This document shows positions 48,381-60,800 of a stretch of 64,000 nt of DNA, piece after piece. The notes beneath the pieces were generated by a model, which worked only from the letters and a program-made list of their open reading frames with translations, did no database searches and had not been told where the DNA came from. The translations under genes were made by a program, and so were the position numbers. The first letter of the stretch is position 1. Each line of letters starts with the position of its first letter. The stretch spans positions 25,103,843-25,167,842 of the forward strand of contig HG738137.1 in the NCBI GenBank assembly GCA_000499405.2, given 5' to 3'. Source of the stretch: Onchocerca volvulus. Lineage: Eukaryota > Nematoda > Chromadorea > Rhabditida > Onchocercidae.

Positions 48381-50182
48381 TAACGTGAAATATATCATAT
48401 CTTATTAGGATTATACTAAGTTATCGGAGTGAGAAAAAAGTAAACAGAAATGTATAATTGAATTTTTTCGTAAAATATTGTTATTCCTGATGTTATTCTT
48501 TCTGTTCTTTGATTCGTTCATTTTATTTCTCTTTTGATAAACTATTCTTTAATAAAAGTTACGCTGATAATAAAGATATCACTTCTGATCAATATTTGTG
48601 ATTGATTGGATTCAAATTTTGAGGAAAAAAGAGCTAACATAAAGAACAATCGGATTTTTTAAGTAATATAAGTTATGTAACAATATGCTTTCTTATTCTT
48701 AGCAACAAGAATTAAAGAAAAAGTTTTTTTTTTTGGACTAATTTATTGATTAATTTGATTAATTTTTTGTTTGTTTGTTTTTTTTCTTTCTGATAAATTA
48801 ATGAGATAATTATGGTTTTCATTTTTTTACATATAAATATCATTTTGATGAAATATAGCAATAATTTCTAATTATCATCAATTTATATTACAACCTATAA
48901 ATGATTTAAATTGGCGTATAACTTTCCAGATAATCATATCACAAATTATATCATTATCGATTTATGTTGACGTTTTACGTGAAATGAAATTGAACGTTTT
49001 GCTACGTGAATGAATCTGCTTACTGTAGTATCTGTCATCGATCATCTGAATATTGAATTTTTTTTTTAATATTAGAAATGGAAAAGTTTTTTTCAAATTT
49101 ATTTCTGTAAAAAATTACAATATATTTTGAAAACTAATGCAATAACATTTGATAGAAATATCCAACTTAAATTAAATTAAATTTCTTCGTGATTTATTCG
49201 TGAATTTCATTAAATTACTTCCAATAATAACATTTGTCGATCTTAAAATTACCTTGCAAAAAAAAAAAAAAGTTGAGTAGATCCGGCAGGTATATTTTTC
49301 AATAATTATTCATAAATGAAAAGTTTGAAAATTTATTTGAAATCTAAAGAATAATTTGAATTGTTTGTCTGCGAATTAATGAGCAGGATGGTTAAATTTC
49401 GAATTTTATTTTACCTTTAATATTACACATTAAACAAAGTGTAAAATAAGAAATTTAAGTTAATGCATCGTTTTGAAGAGGATATAGCATTATTTGAAAC
49501 TTTAAATTTGAGCGATTTAAAGTTTCAAATAATGTTCTATCCTAGTCAAAATGATTTAAATGTCATATTTCGAAACTTAGCTCTTCTTTTATTTCATTTT
49601 GCAAAATATTTCAAGCAATATAAAATTGCAATTTAATCGAATTTTTGCATATCAATTTTTGAACAATTCAATCCAGTTTATTTCATTTCATTTTAAATTC
49701 ATTTTATTTCGCTTCAACTAATCTTTTTTTTTTTTATCCTATTTTTTAAAACTATTTAGTTTAATTCGATTCACTTCATTCCATTTCATCGCTTTCAAGA
49801 ATTTTTTATTATAAAATAAAAAGATCGATTGTTGATTCCATAAATATTCAAAAAAAAAAAATTCAATTCAATTCATTTCATTTCATTTATGAATCTCTGC
49901 TATAAAATAGGAAATCTATTCTATAAATATCAAACAATTCATTTCGATTTCAGTTTAATTCATTTTCATTTCATCTCATTTAAAAATTTTTACTATGAAA
50001 TAATGAGCCAATTGTTTATTTTACAAATATTCAAACAATTCAATTTCGATTGCTTATTTTATAAATATTCAAACAATTCAATTTAATCAATTTTGTTTTC
50101 ATTTAAGAATCTTTGTTTTAAAATAAGGAATTGATTCAAATTTTCATTTCATCGTAAAATCTTCATAAACTAATTTAACCTA

Positions 50183-50241
50183 GTTTTCATTAATTTATTG
50201 ATATATATACATATACATGTATCAATAAATTAATGGAAACT
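50183..50241. repeat. Stem-loop with 21-bp arms
   Basis: GTTTTCATTAATTTATTGAT on the left and ATCAATAAATTAATGGAAAC on the right are inverted copies with one mismatch around a loop rich in ATATAC. It sits immediately before the ACAC minisatellite. Confidence 0.8.
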
Positions 50242-50267
50242 TGATACATATGAAACATAAATGTAAT

Positions 50268-50985
50268 ATACACACACATACACACCCACGCACCTATCCA
50301 CACAGACACATACTTACATACACACACACACACCCATATACATACATATATCTAAATGTCGCCTACATGACACATCCACCCATTTGTACACACATCTTCA
50401 CGCCTACGCACATATCATACACACCCACATATTATACATACACATCCATACCCACGTATATCCTTTACACGCCCACACACGTACATACGTGCATCCATAC
50501 GTACTTACAGACTCACATATACGCACATTCACTTGCGCCCACACATATATTCACACCCACGCACATGCTCACACGCATACTCGTCGCACTCACGGGCGTA
50601 CCAATATACACCACATACATATAAGCGTACCAATATACATTCAGATACATATAAACGTACCAATATGCACCCACATACATATAAACACACATCTCGGCAA
50701 AATGACACACCAACACACATACTCACCGACACACATACACATACAGACCCACGCACATTCATTTACATACATGTGTACATTATGAGTACACGTACGTACC
50801 AATATACACTCCCACATATTTATTCATGTGCACACGTCTCAGCAACATGACACACCCACACACGCACTCTAATACCCACACACGTACTCACACCCACGCA
50901 CGTACTCACACGCACACACACACCGATACACATACACACCCACGCACATTCATATACATACACATATATACATTACGGGTACATG
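50268..50985. repeat. ACAC-type complex minisatellite
   Basis: About 720 bp of degenerate ACACAC/CCCACGCAC sequence. Three clear 30-bp units begin with CGTACCAATATACA near 50597, 50626 and 50656. Two longer units share CTCGGCAAAATGACACAC/CTCAGCAACATGACACAC and CCCACGCACATTCAT. The strong strand bias makes several long open frames (His/Thr-rich on plus, Cys/Val/Tyr-rich on minus) that are artefacts. Confidence 0.85.
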
Positions 50986-52170
50986 TAAGGAGGAAGTTTC
51001 ATTGTAAACAAACCTGTCTGTCCAGGTGTGGCTGTTGTACGTTTGTGTATTCATCGATGACTCATCCATTCCATTTCATTCGTGAAATTCTTCCTTAAAA
51101 TGATGATACATTAATTATTCGAAAGAATTTTAATTATTTAATTACTTAATTATTGATTCATTCATTTGATCGGAAAGATTTGCATTCTTTCGATCGAAAA
51201 ATACCTTACAATCTTCAATGTTTTTATTTTTTTTTTTTCAAATTAAAATTTTTTTTTTTTTTTTTCAAATTAAACTGAAATATTTTTTTGTAATTTTTAC
51301 TTTTTTTTTTTTTCTCAAAAATTTAATCAATAATTTTTGTCAATTCATTTTATGCTAACTATTCCAGACGATTTCTTTTACTTTAGATGATAATTTGTTT
51401 ATCTATCAGACATATGATTGATTAATTAACTTTATTACTAACATTTTACTTCTTATATATTTAATATTTGATGTATAGAATTTGATATCTATCTTTTTTT
51501 TCTTTTTCTTCACAATTTATTTTCTTTTTTAGTAATAAAAAAGGGAAGAGAGAGAGAGAGAGAAGAAAAAAGAACAAGAAAGGAAATTTTTTCCATAAAT
51601 ACTAAAATTTATGATGGAAAATTTATAGAATAAAAATTTCCATAAAAGTTTTATTCATACTTTTTTTTTTTGCCAGAAAGTAAACATATTTTCTCGTTAT
51701 CAACAATTATCAATCTAATATTCTTGCATTTTTCTGACTTACTTAATTTATCAGTTAATCATTGCTAACGTATCACTAATCATCGATACGAATATTATTC
51801 TCTATTAAAGTATATCTTTGAAAAGGAATTTCAAATTTTAACGAAGAAAATAACTGAATATTTATATTATTCAATGAAAAATATTAATAATATCCAAAAT
51901 TTCCATCATATTTTATTCAGTCTATTAGAAAAAAAATCAAACAAATTGAATTATCGAAATATTTATGATCAAATAATCTAATCATATCAATAGTGATAAG
52001 CAAATTTCACATATATGATTATATTACTTCTTATTTCTATGCTAATTTTAATGTTTTTTTTTATTTTTCTTAATGCCGAATGAAAATTTTTTTATTTTCA
52101 TGAAATTTCATTTTTTTTAAGACAAGGAAAAGAGATGAAAAGTTGTCATTTGGCATTACTTTACATCGCA

Positions 52171-52185
52171 TTTCTCTTTCTTTCC

Positions 52186-52222
<37 letters not shown>

Positions 52223-52232
52223 CTTTTCTCTT
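52171..52232. repeat. (TC)n microsatellite
   Basis: About 60 bp of TC dinucleotides with TTTC interruptions. Confidence 0.9.
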
Positions 52233-54112
52233 TTTCTACTTATTGAAATTTCATTTGTTTTAAATTAGAATTCCGCCATTATCACTACCACCTGCTGTTT
52301 ATTGTGATAATAATTTCGTTTATTCGAAATGATGATCTTTGTCAGCTTTTCTGTTTTGCTTGGCTCATATTCTTCTTTCTATTGTTTATTTTATAATAAT
52401 TTTGAGTTCATTTAACCAATCAATCAATCAATCAACCAATCGATCAATTATCGATCATCTCATTTTTACTGATCACGTTTTTATATATAATCTGCGCATT
52501 TAGGAGATAAATTGAAATACCACTTATTTAGACGATCAATATATCGGTATATCTCAAAACAGAAACTTTCTAAAATTTAATCGAATACTCATTTATAAAA
52601 AAAAAAAAATAACCTTTGTTCAAAATGTTTAAACAAATTTAGTAGTATTCTGTAATTTTTTGATTCTAAATATAATTTAGAACGGTAAGTAACCTGAAAA
52701 AACTTTAATGTATATTATCAATGAAGTCCAAAAAGTTCAACTATCACGAAATAAAATTGAAAAATTGGAAATTATCAAAAATTCAACATTAAGAAATCTA
52801 TTCTCTTATCACTAGATATCTTTGAAAACAAAACAAGAATTTTTTTTTTTGGTAAAAAAAACTGAACTACTGATGACAATCAATTTTGCTAAACATTATA
52901 TCATACTTAATAATGAGTAAATTAAGGTTTATTTGCAATAAAATGATAATTGCTAGAGGAATGATTTGAAATTAATTATCTAACTGATCTTTTATTACAA
53001 TTTCAGATCATTACAAAATATAATATCCGAGTGTTTATGAACAGAATTAGATAGCATAGCAAAAGCATGAGAATTATAAAGATTGATGAACTGTGTGAAA
53101 TAGTATGTTGCCAGAGATTGATAAATTTTGTTAGATTCATGATGTAAAAATGAGAAATGGAACAAAAAAAAAAAAAGTAGAAGACGAAGGAATGATAATT
53201 TTTTTTTCTAGCAGTTAAATAGCATAATAGCCACATTAAATCAATCACTATCAATTAGAAACTGATATAACTGATAAAATTTAAGATAATGTTTTCTTAA
53301 CAGGGCTGTAATAATTGAGAGTGAAGAATTCAACATGAATGAGGAGACACTAGAGATTGATAAGAATTGTAAAAGATAATAGTTGGGCGGGCTTGTGCAC
53401 AATTTGCCAATATGCTCTGCAGTTTGAAACTTTTCAAGGACTTTATGAAGTAGGTTTCAATTTTTGTGTTGTTTTCTTTCTTTTTTTTTTTTGAAATATG
53501 GGGAAATGCAGAGAACAAAAAAAAAAAAAACAAATATTCAAATTGTTTAAAGTATTCTCTCAAAGATAATTATTCCGAGTTGCTAGATGATCTATAATAT
53601 GCTAACATTTTCGTAATCTATGAAGTTAGTCTAAAAACATTTGTAAAATACTCTTTGAAAAATCAAAACGTTTTTCAAAATGTATTTAATTAATTAGAAA
53701 ATCAATTTTCAATTTGGATAGTCTTCATGCATTTTATGGGATAATGAACGGATATAATTTCAATTTCATATTTAAATTATTTGAGTATTGAAATTGCTAG
53801 ATTAAAATAAATAGGTCATATTGTTTTTCTAACCGTTTTTTTTAGTTTTTATTCAATTACTTTTGATTTACAATATTCAGTATCATTGTTAAATATTTTT
53901 AATTGAAAATAATATATGCTTTCTATGCTCTGCTCTCTTTGTTCTATTCTTTCTCTCTCTCTCCCTCGCTATCTCCTTTTAAAATCACGTCATGCCTAAG
54001 TAATATTATCAAACCTTGTTTGACTTAATTCTAAGAGGGGAGAAAATATAATTAAAGCTTATTTCATGAATCTTTTTCCTATTTCATCTATTCTTTATTA
54101 GTGCTGTTACTG

Positions 54113-54174
54113 CTACTATTATTATTATTACTATTATTATTGCTATTATTATTATCATTATTATTATTACTATT
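54113..54174. repeat. (ATT)n microsatellite
   Basis: About 60 bp of ATT triplets with ACT, GCT and ATC variants. Confidence 0.85.
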
Positions 54175-54817
54175 TAAGTTAAAATTGTCTCCGTAAATTG
54201 TTCAATAAACGTATTGATTACGCTTATTTATGGAGATAATCCGAAAGAATTGTACATCAAATCGATCAACTAACTTAGATTAAAATAAAGTATGAAATAT
54301 TATTTCCAATTAGATAATCAAGTATTAAGTATAATGCATCAATTAGGAGCAGGAAATTATAAATATGACTCGAATTAAATAGCTAAACATGAACTAATCA
54401 AAATAATGAAATTAATGTTAACCAACGGAAATATAGCTAATTCTAGTGTAAACAAAAAAAAAATTACAAAAATCGATATTCTATTCTGTGTTTGAAATTT
54501 AAATTTTAATCACACAACAAATTTCCTAATTTTTTTGGATCGATATTATTTCATAAAATAAAAAAATCTTTTTTTTTTGTTTTATTTTGTTTTTATCTTG
54601 TCTGTTTTTGCTTTATTGCATAATATAGTTGAAAAATTCCTTTTCTTTTTTTTTTTGACTTATTTCATTTTTTAAATATATGTTATGCTAATTAATTACG
54701 TTTTAGATGTTAAACGAAGAATTTCTCTGAAATTTAGCCAGCAGTAGGGTATTACGTTCATATTCAAATATTGAAAAAGTTGCATTTTCTTTTTTTTTTT
54801 AATCAAAATTTAATTTA

Positions 54818-54824
54818 ATTTTAG
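54818..54824 (+). promoter_or_regulatory. Possible trans-splice acceptor of dlg-1
   Basis: TTAATTTTAG ends at 54824, 56 bases before ATG 54881. It could receive a spliced leader or an untranslated upstream exon. Confidence 0.35.
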
Positions 54825-54880
54825 CTATTGGCTAATAGTAATCGTTCGAAGGTGGCGTATAAACATTAATTGGCAAGGAT

Positions 54881-57800
54881 ATGCCTGTTCGCAGAGCAGG
54901 AGGTTTATCTATAAATATATATATTTTTATTTTTTTTCCATTAAATTATCTTGAATGCAAAAAAAAAATATATATATATATATATATATTGATATCGAAT
55001 ATCATCTAGAATGATGGAAATACGGTATATTTTTACGAATGGAAAAAAATTTTAGAAGCGCATCGCGCATTGGAACAACTTGAAGAATATCATGCCTCAT
55101 TAGTTAGTGCTAGTTCGGCAGAATTAAGACGACAAATCGAGAGGCTTATCAATAATTTCAAGGGAGCTCTTTTTCAATCCTTAATAGGTATGGTTCTCCT
55201 ATTGTAATAATTTTGTTTCGAAACACTTCTCTGGAAGAGAGTTTTAGAAATTCTTATTAATTTCTTCTAAGAATTTTGTTTATTAAAATTACGATAATTT
55301 TCTGCTTCATTTATTTTTATCTATTTATACTTCATAAAAAATTAATTTGTTTACCTTTTTCAATTTATTATTTCTATATATTAGTATTTTCTCATCGACG
55401 AAAATTTCGACTTAAATTTTTGAAAAAGATTGGATTTTGTCCAAATTAATTTCGATTTAGATTTTTCCAATTAAGAAAGATGTGAAGACATGAAAAGTTC
55501 AGCAAAAAAGTTCCTAAGAAAAAATTGATGTACTGAAGATATCATGAAAACTCTGGAGTAAATAGAGAATTTGAAATCTTACGTAAGATATTTTCTTTGT
55601 GATTAATTCGTCCAAAAATTCATGTCATAAGGGGAAAAAGCTTTTCTTCCATGAACATTTACTTCTTTTTTCTTTTTTTTTTTTTTTTTTTGATACTTAG
55701 TGATAGATTATGTGTGATATTTTGAAGATATCCAAGAACTGTACGAAGATACATTGTTAAATGAGCGGAAAAGTCTCGAGCAAAAGGCATTTGAAACACG
55801 GAAAATCGCTCAGCGTTGGGAAACAAATCCACCATTTGGACGTATAAATGCGCCGCTTGCTTCACTGGTAAATTCTTCAGTTTTTCTTCGAAATTTTTGT
55901 TATTTATGCTAATTAATACGTTGATTATTTGATTGTTACATGTCATAAATGAAAACTTTCGTGATGGATACCTTGAATTAGAAGTTTTAAATTTGTCATA
56001 CATTTCAGGATTCCAGTCTTCATTATGGTGATCAAACTATTCCGTACACGAATGGTGCTGAGTACAATGTACAGTCATATTCATTACGTGAGCAGAGAAA
56101 ACAGTTTGTAAGTTAATTTATTCTAATTAGCTTAATATTTTGTCTTTCCTGACTACATAAGTTAAAATATGTCTAAAGATTATGCGGTACTAGTTAAATT
56201 AGATATCATCCAAGGTTTTTATAATGTTTGGCGAATTACATTTCGTCCAATTAATTTTAATTATGCAGTAATCTGGAAATATGGTGAATTATACTACCGG
56301 ATGGATTCTGACGATTCTTAAATAATTAAGCGAGATGTTGAAAATAAAATTGCTTTAGAAATATAATGATTACGATTTTTTTCCAGACTTCGGGAGATGG
56401 TTGGAGATCTACAGAAAGAATTACTCAGATGACTCCTACAGGCCAAATAGTTACAACTACTGTAAGTTTTGAACCCAATTTGAATTTCTTTTTTCCAATT
56501 TATCGATTCAAATTAAGAATTTTTCCCAGAATGAGAGTAGAGATGAAGAATTGAGATGTTTTTGCTGGAGTGGAATGGGGATAGAATCAACAGCTACTTC
56601 AATTTTTTTTTCGTAATTTTGTTCCTTGCCAATCGATGCAAGTTTTTCGATATATTATGCACTTGGTGAAATTATTAATGTATAAATCGTCTCTGATAGC
56701 GTTTAATTTTCTATAGTTACTCACATTTGATCTCCATTATTCTTTCATTTTTATTCAAAATCATTTTTATCATCATCTTTCTTAGCTTACGGAACTGACA
56801 TAAGGGAAGGTAAAGGAGTTGAGTGAAAAGGTGAAAAATGAAAAAGCATCAATTTATTCTTTATCGAACAAGATTTTATTTAATATGATATTGCTGTGAA
56901 AGAAGATTCCATTACAGCTATTGAGTTTTGGCATATTTCTTGGAAAAAAAAGTGGACAATTTCAAAATCAAAATTGATAAATCAAAGATTCATCTTACAT
57001 TTTTTGTTTAATCCTTAGAAAAGAAGAGTTGGAATTGTAATTTCTGATTCCAGAACACTCTTCTTTTCTAAGGATTAAATAAAAAATGTACGATGAATCT
57101 TTGATTTATCAATTTTGATTTTGAAGTTGTCCACTTTTTAGAGAATTCGAAGAATTTTCAGACTTTGAATACCAAATTAGTTCGATCTATGATGGTAGAT
57201 ATTTCACAAATTTTTTCAGCTGACTATAATTTATGGCTCTTGTTCAAAATATTTTAGTTAGTTAAATATCCGCTTAAATTTATATTAGTTGTGTATTTTT
57301 TGCAGACCAACGGATTAATTGATAATGATGGCATAGAATGGGAGATTGAGGAAGTTGTTCTGGAAAAGGGTCATACCGGACTTGGTTTTAGTATTGCGGG
57401 TGGCCTTGATCAGCCGTACATCGATGGAGATCCTTCAATCTATGTTACGAACATCATACCTGGAGGAGCTGCAGCTGCCGATGGACGGATGAAGTAAGTT
57501 ATATTGAAATGATTTTATATAATTATGTATTAATTTTTTTTTGATTGCGGTCAAATTTCTGATCTTCAAATCGATGTAAGAAAAAGTCTATTTGTAAATA
57601 ACCCATGCCTAATGAATTAATTGTTTCATTCAGGATTCAAGACATTATCATGAAGGTAAACACCACCGACTGTACACGGGTACCACATGAGACAACAGTT
57701 AATGCATTAAAAAATGCAGGAAATGTTGTGCGATTGGTTAGCTTTTACTGTTTAACTTTATGGCAGTTAAATTTTTAATATCTAAAATATAAATTTATTA

Positions 57801-60800
57801 TTTAATGATCGAATTCGATGAAAAATTAATATATTTCAGGTTTTAAAACGACGCCGTTCAGGACGTGAAAGTGCTGATCTTAGGGGAAGTATCGTATCAC
57901 CATACATTTCACCCTTGCATGATGGAACACCTGTCCCAGTTCTACCACCAGTTCCACCAGCTCACAGCTCTTATACTAATATTCCTATTCAGCGGACGTT
58001 ACGTGAAATTGAAAGACTGGAGCGAATTCCAGGCGCTCAAAAAATTGAATTATTTAAAGTATAGTATTTATTCTATAAAACAAACGCGATATAATTTATG
58101 GTATTACATCGTACTTTTTTTTTTTTTCCTGCTATAGGGAGTACAATTAATAATTTGGCGGACTAATGAAAATTAATATAAGACCTTAACTTTAATAAAT
58201 CACTGCTCTATTATTTGTATATTAAATGTGATATAAAAGGATTCAAAAGCATTAATTATACATCGAAAAGACATTATATAACTTAAAACAGTGTTTTCTT
58301 TTTATTTCGAAAATTCATTCAGGGTTCAAAGGGACTTGGCTTTAGCATAGCTGGTGGAATAGGTAATGAACATGTGGCTGGTGATACTGGCATTTATGTA
58401 ACAAAGATAATTGATGGTGGAGCAGCATATCACGATGGTCGTTTGAGAGTTGGCGACAAAATTTTAGCTGTAAGATTTTTTTAGTCATTTTTATTTAAAT
58501 GCATTTCAATAATTTATATAATCCACCTATTATCTTCGATTCATAATATCCTGTGAATAATTTTCAAGAACTCTTTTTAACTTTAAGATCAGATGGAACT
58601 TAATTTATCGTATTATTGACTTGCAAGATGATATTCTCTTACGTGAATGCTTCTCTTTGAAATTATAATTTGTATAATATATCGATCTATAATGGAAATA
58701 TTTGTCATATTCAGTTGAATTATTATTACGATCTAAGATCATAATCTTTTTACTTCTTATATTATATGTGAATAGCGATCGTCAATCTCTATTTTTTATA
58801 AGTTGAAGCGTTTTTATTTATCTTTAAAATTACGAGGCAGCCTTTTTTAAGGTTGATGATGTGATTTTGGAAAATGTTACGCATGAATTTGCTGTAAATA
58901 CGTTAAAACAGACAGCTTCTAAAGTAACTCTGACTTATTTAAAAAATCCGCATCCGGAACTGTTGCCAAGTTTTGATGACAGTGGTACTCGCTCAATTGG
59001 TGCTCCACCCACACCCGTTCGTTCCGGTAAGTTTCATGGTATTCTGACATTTTTGTGGTATATGGATTGTATTATCTATCGTGAATAAATAAGATTAGTT
59101 ATGAATATTTCTCTACTACAAACTTGAAGTCAGGAGTTCATTTTTAATAATATCTTTGAAGTACCACTCTTCAAGATATTTAATTTTATTCTAAATATTG
59201 TCTATACGAACTTTGAATATACTCATTGGGCTTGAGAATGAATTTTCCGAGTAGCATCGAAATAATATATTACTGGAAGCTTTCATAAAGAGTCAAGATA
59301 ATCCAAATTATCGATAACTTGACCAATTTATGCACAAAGTGCTAAAATAATGATATCTTCATCTTTCCTTTTTTTTTTTTGTCAAGTGATAAAGTTCCCA
59401 AGATTGACTTAAATTTAGCATGAAAGCATTTTATTCTTTCAGCTGCTTCATTACATCACGATTCATTTGATATGCAACAATCATTCCATACAATTCCGCA
59501 GCAAGAGCTGCCATTAGGTCCACGTATTGTACACCTTAATCGTGGAATGCAAGGATTAGGTTTTAACATTGTTGGTGGAGAAGATGGAGAACCAATTTAT
59601 ATCAGCTACGTTTTGCCTGGCGGTGTGGCTGATTTGTCTGGAAATGTTAGAAAAGTGTGTTTTTTTAGTGAATCGATTCATTATTTTATTGCATTGTGAG
59701 TTACATACTTCAAAGTATTCTTTATTTTGAGAGTTTGGTGAGTTTTGATCATTCCACGATAATAATAAAATATGATTCTGATTCAATGTTTTGGAATTTC
59801 AGGGCGATGTGTTGTTGCAAGTAAATGATGTCAATTTGCGAAATGCAACCCATGCTGAAGCAGCTCGTGCATTAAAGGAAGCTATGAATCCTGTTTCCTT
59901 AATGTTGCAATATCGACCACAAGGTACTAGCTGAAGCTTATTTTAGAATAGAATATTTTCGAACTTCTTCCAGTTTCTGTTAAATTAGTTTTTCGATTAG
60001 ATAGTTTCTTTAAAACACTGCATAGCAGTGTGCTGTGCTAAATCTGAGAAATTTAGCACAAAAATTAACTAAAAAATGAAATCGTTATAAATCAAATAAA
60101 TCAGTGATAATATGTGAAGTAATTTGAACATTTTCGAAATTATATATTATTTGTAAAGTTTTTTCTTTTTTTTTTTTTCAAATCAAATGAAAAACTTGTT
60201 TGAACAAACAATTTTTGCTCAATGCAGCTCCTATCATTGCAGAGTACGGACAATTTGAGGCTAAAATTGATCAGCTTCGTCGAGATTTGATGAGCGGTGG
60301 AGCAATAACTTTTGGTAACTCACGTAAAGAACTTTTCGTCAGGTACTATTAGAATATGCCTATGATGTAATTCTTTTTTTTTTTTTTTGAGAGAAAGGGG
60401 ATATGAAGCTGATTCCTGATTTGTCTAATTTTTGCAGAGCCATGTTTGACTATGATCCAGCCCGCGAGGCAGGTGTTCCACATCGTGCCTTACCCTTCTT
60501 TTATGGTGACATTTTACATGTTACAAATACAGCGGACGATGACTGGTGGACAGCGCGACTGGTTACGGAAAGCGGTGAAGAAGGCATGGAAGGAGTTATT
60601 CCATCTAAAAAAAGAGTTGAAAAAAAGGAACGACAGCGGAGGAAACAGGTAAAGGCTAATCTTTATAAGAAATTTATTTGCGGACGTGTATGTATGTGAG
60701 CGAGTTCGGAAATTTATTTGACTATTCATTTTTACTAGTATAAACCGTGGGTAATGCCCCCTGATTTCAGGCTTATTTTTTAAAATAATCGATCTTCTTG

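Larger units (their letters stand above)
37980..54880. other. Long gene-poor region upstream of dlg-1
   Basis: Almost 17 kb without a protein I can recognise. Most of it (about 38.0-47.4 and 51.1-54.8 kb) is extremely AT-rich, with many poly-A/T runs. Open frames of 60-123 codons here have Phe/Ile/Lys/Asn composition and no family resemblance. The distinct parts are listed separately: the stem-loop at 40370-40430, the less AT-rich island at about 47.45-47.9 kb, the TACGTAAAAT array at 48.1-48.4 kb, the stem-loop at 50.2 kb and the minisatellite at 50.25-50.99 kb. It may contain distal regulatory DNA or untranslated first exons of dlg-1. Confidence 0.6.

Noticed and set aside
50241..50850. Several 105-133-codon frames on plus and 67-77 on minus
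   Set aside because: All are translations of the ACAC minisatellite (His/Thr/Tyr on plus, Val/Cys/Tyr on minus).
54842..54850. GTTCGAA, a tRNA B-box-like word upstream of dlg-1
   Set aside because: No A box at a suitable distance and no cloverleaf could be drawn. No tRNA gene was found anywhere in the window.
55659..56003. 114-codon minus-strand frame in dlg-1
   Set aside because: It overlaps the L27 exon antisense and ends in poly-Lys from a T-run.
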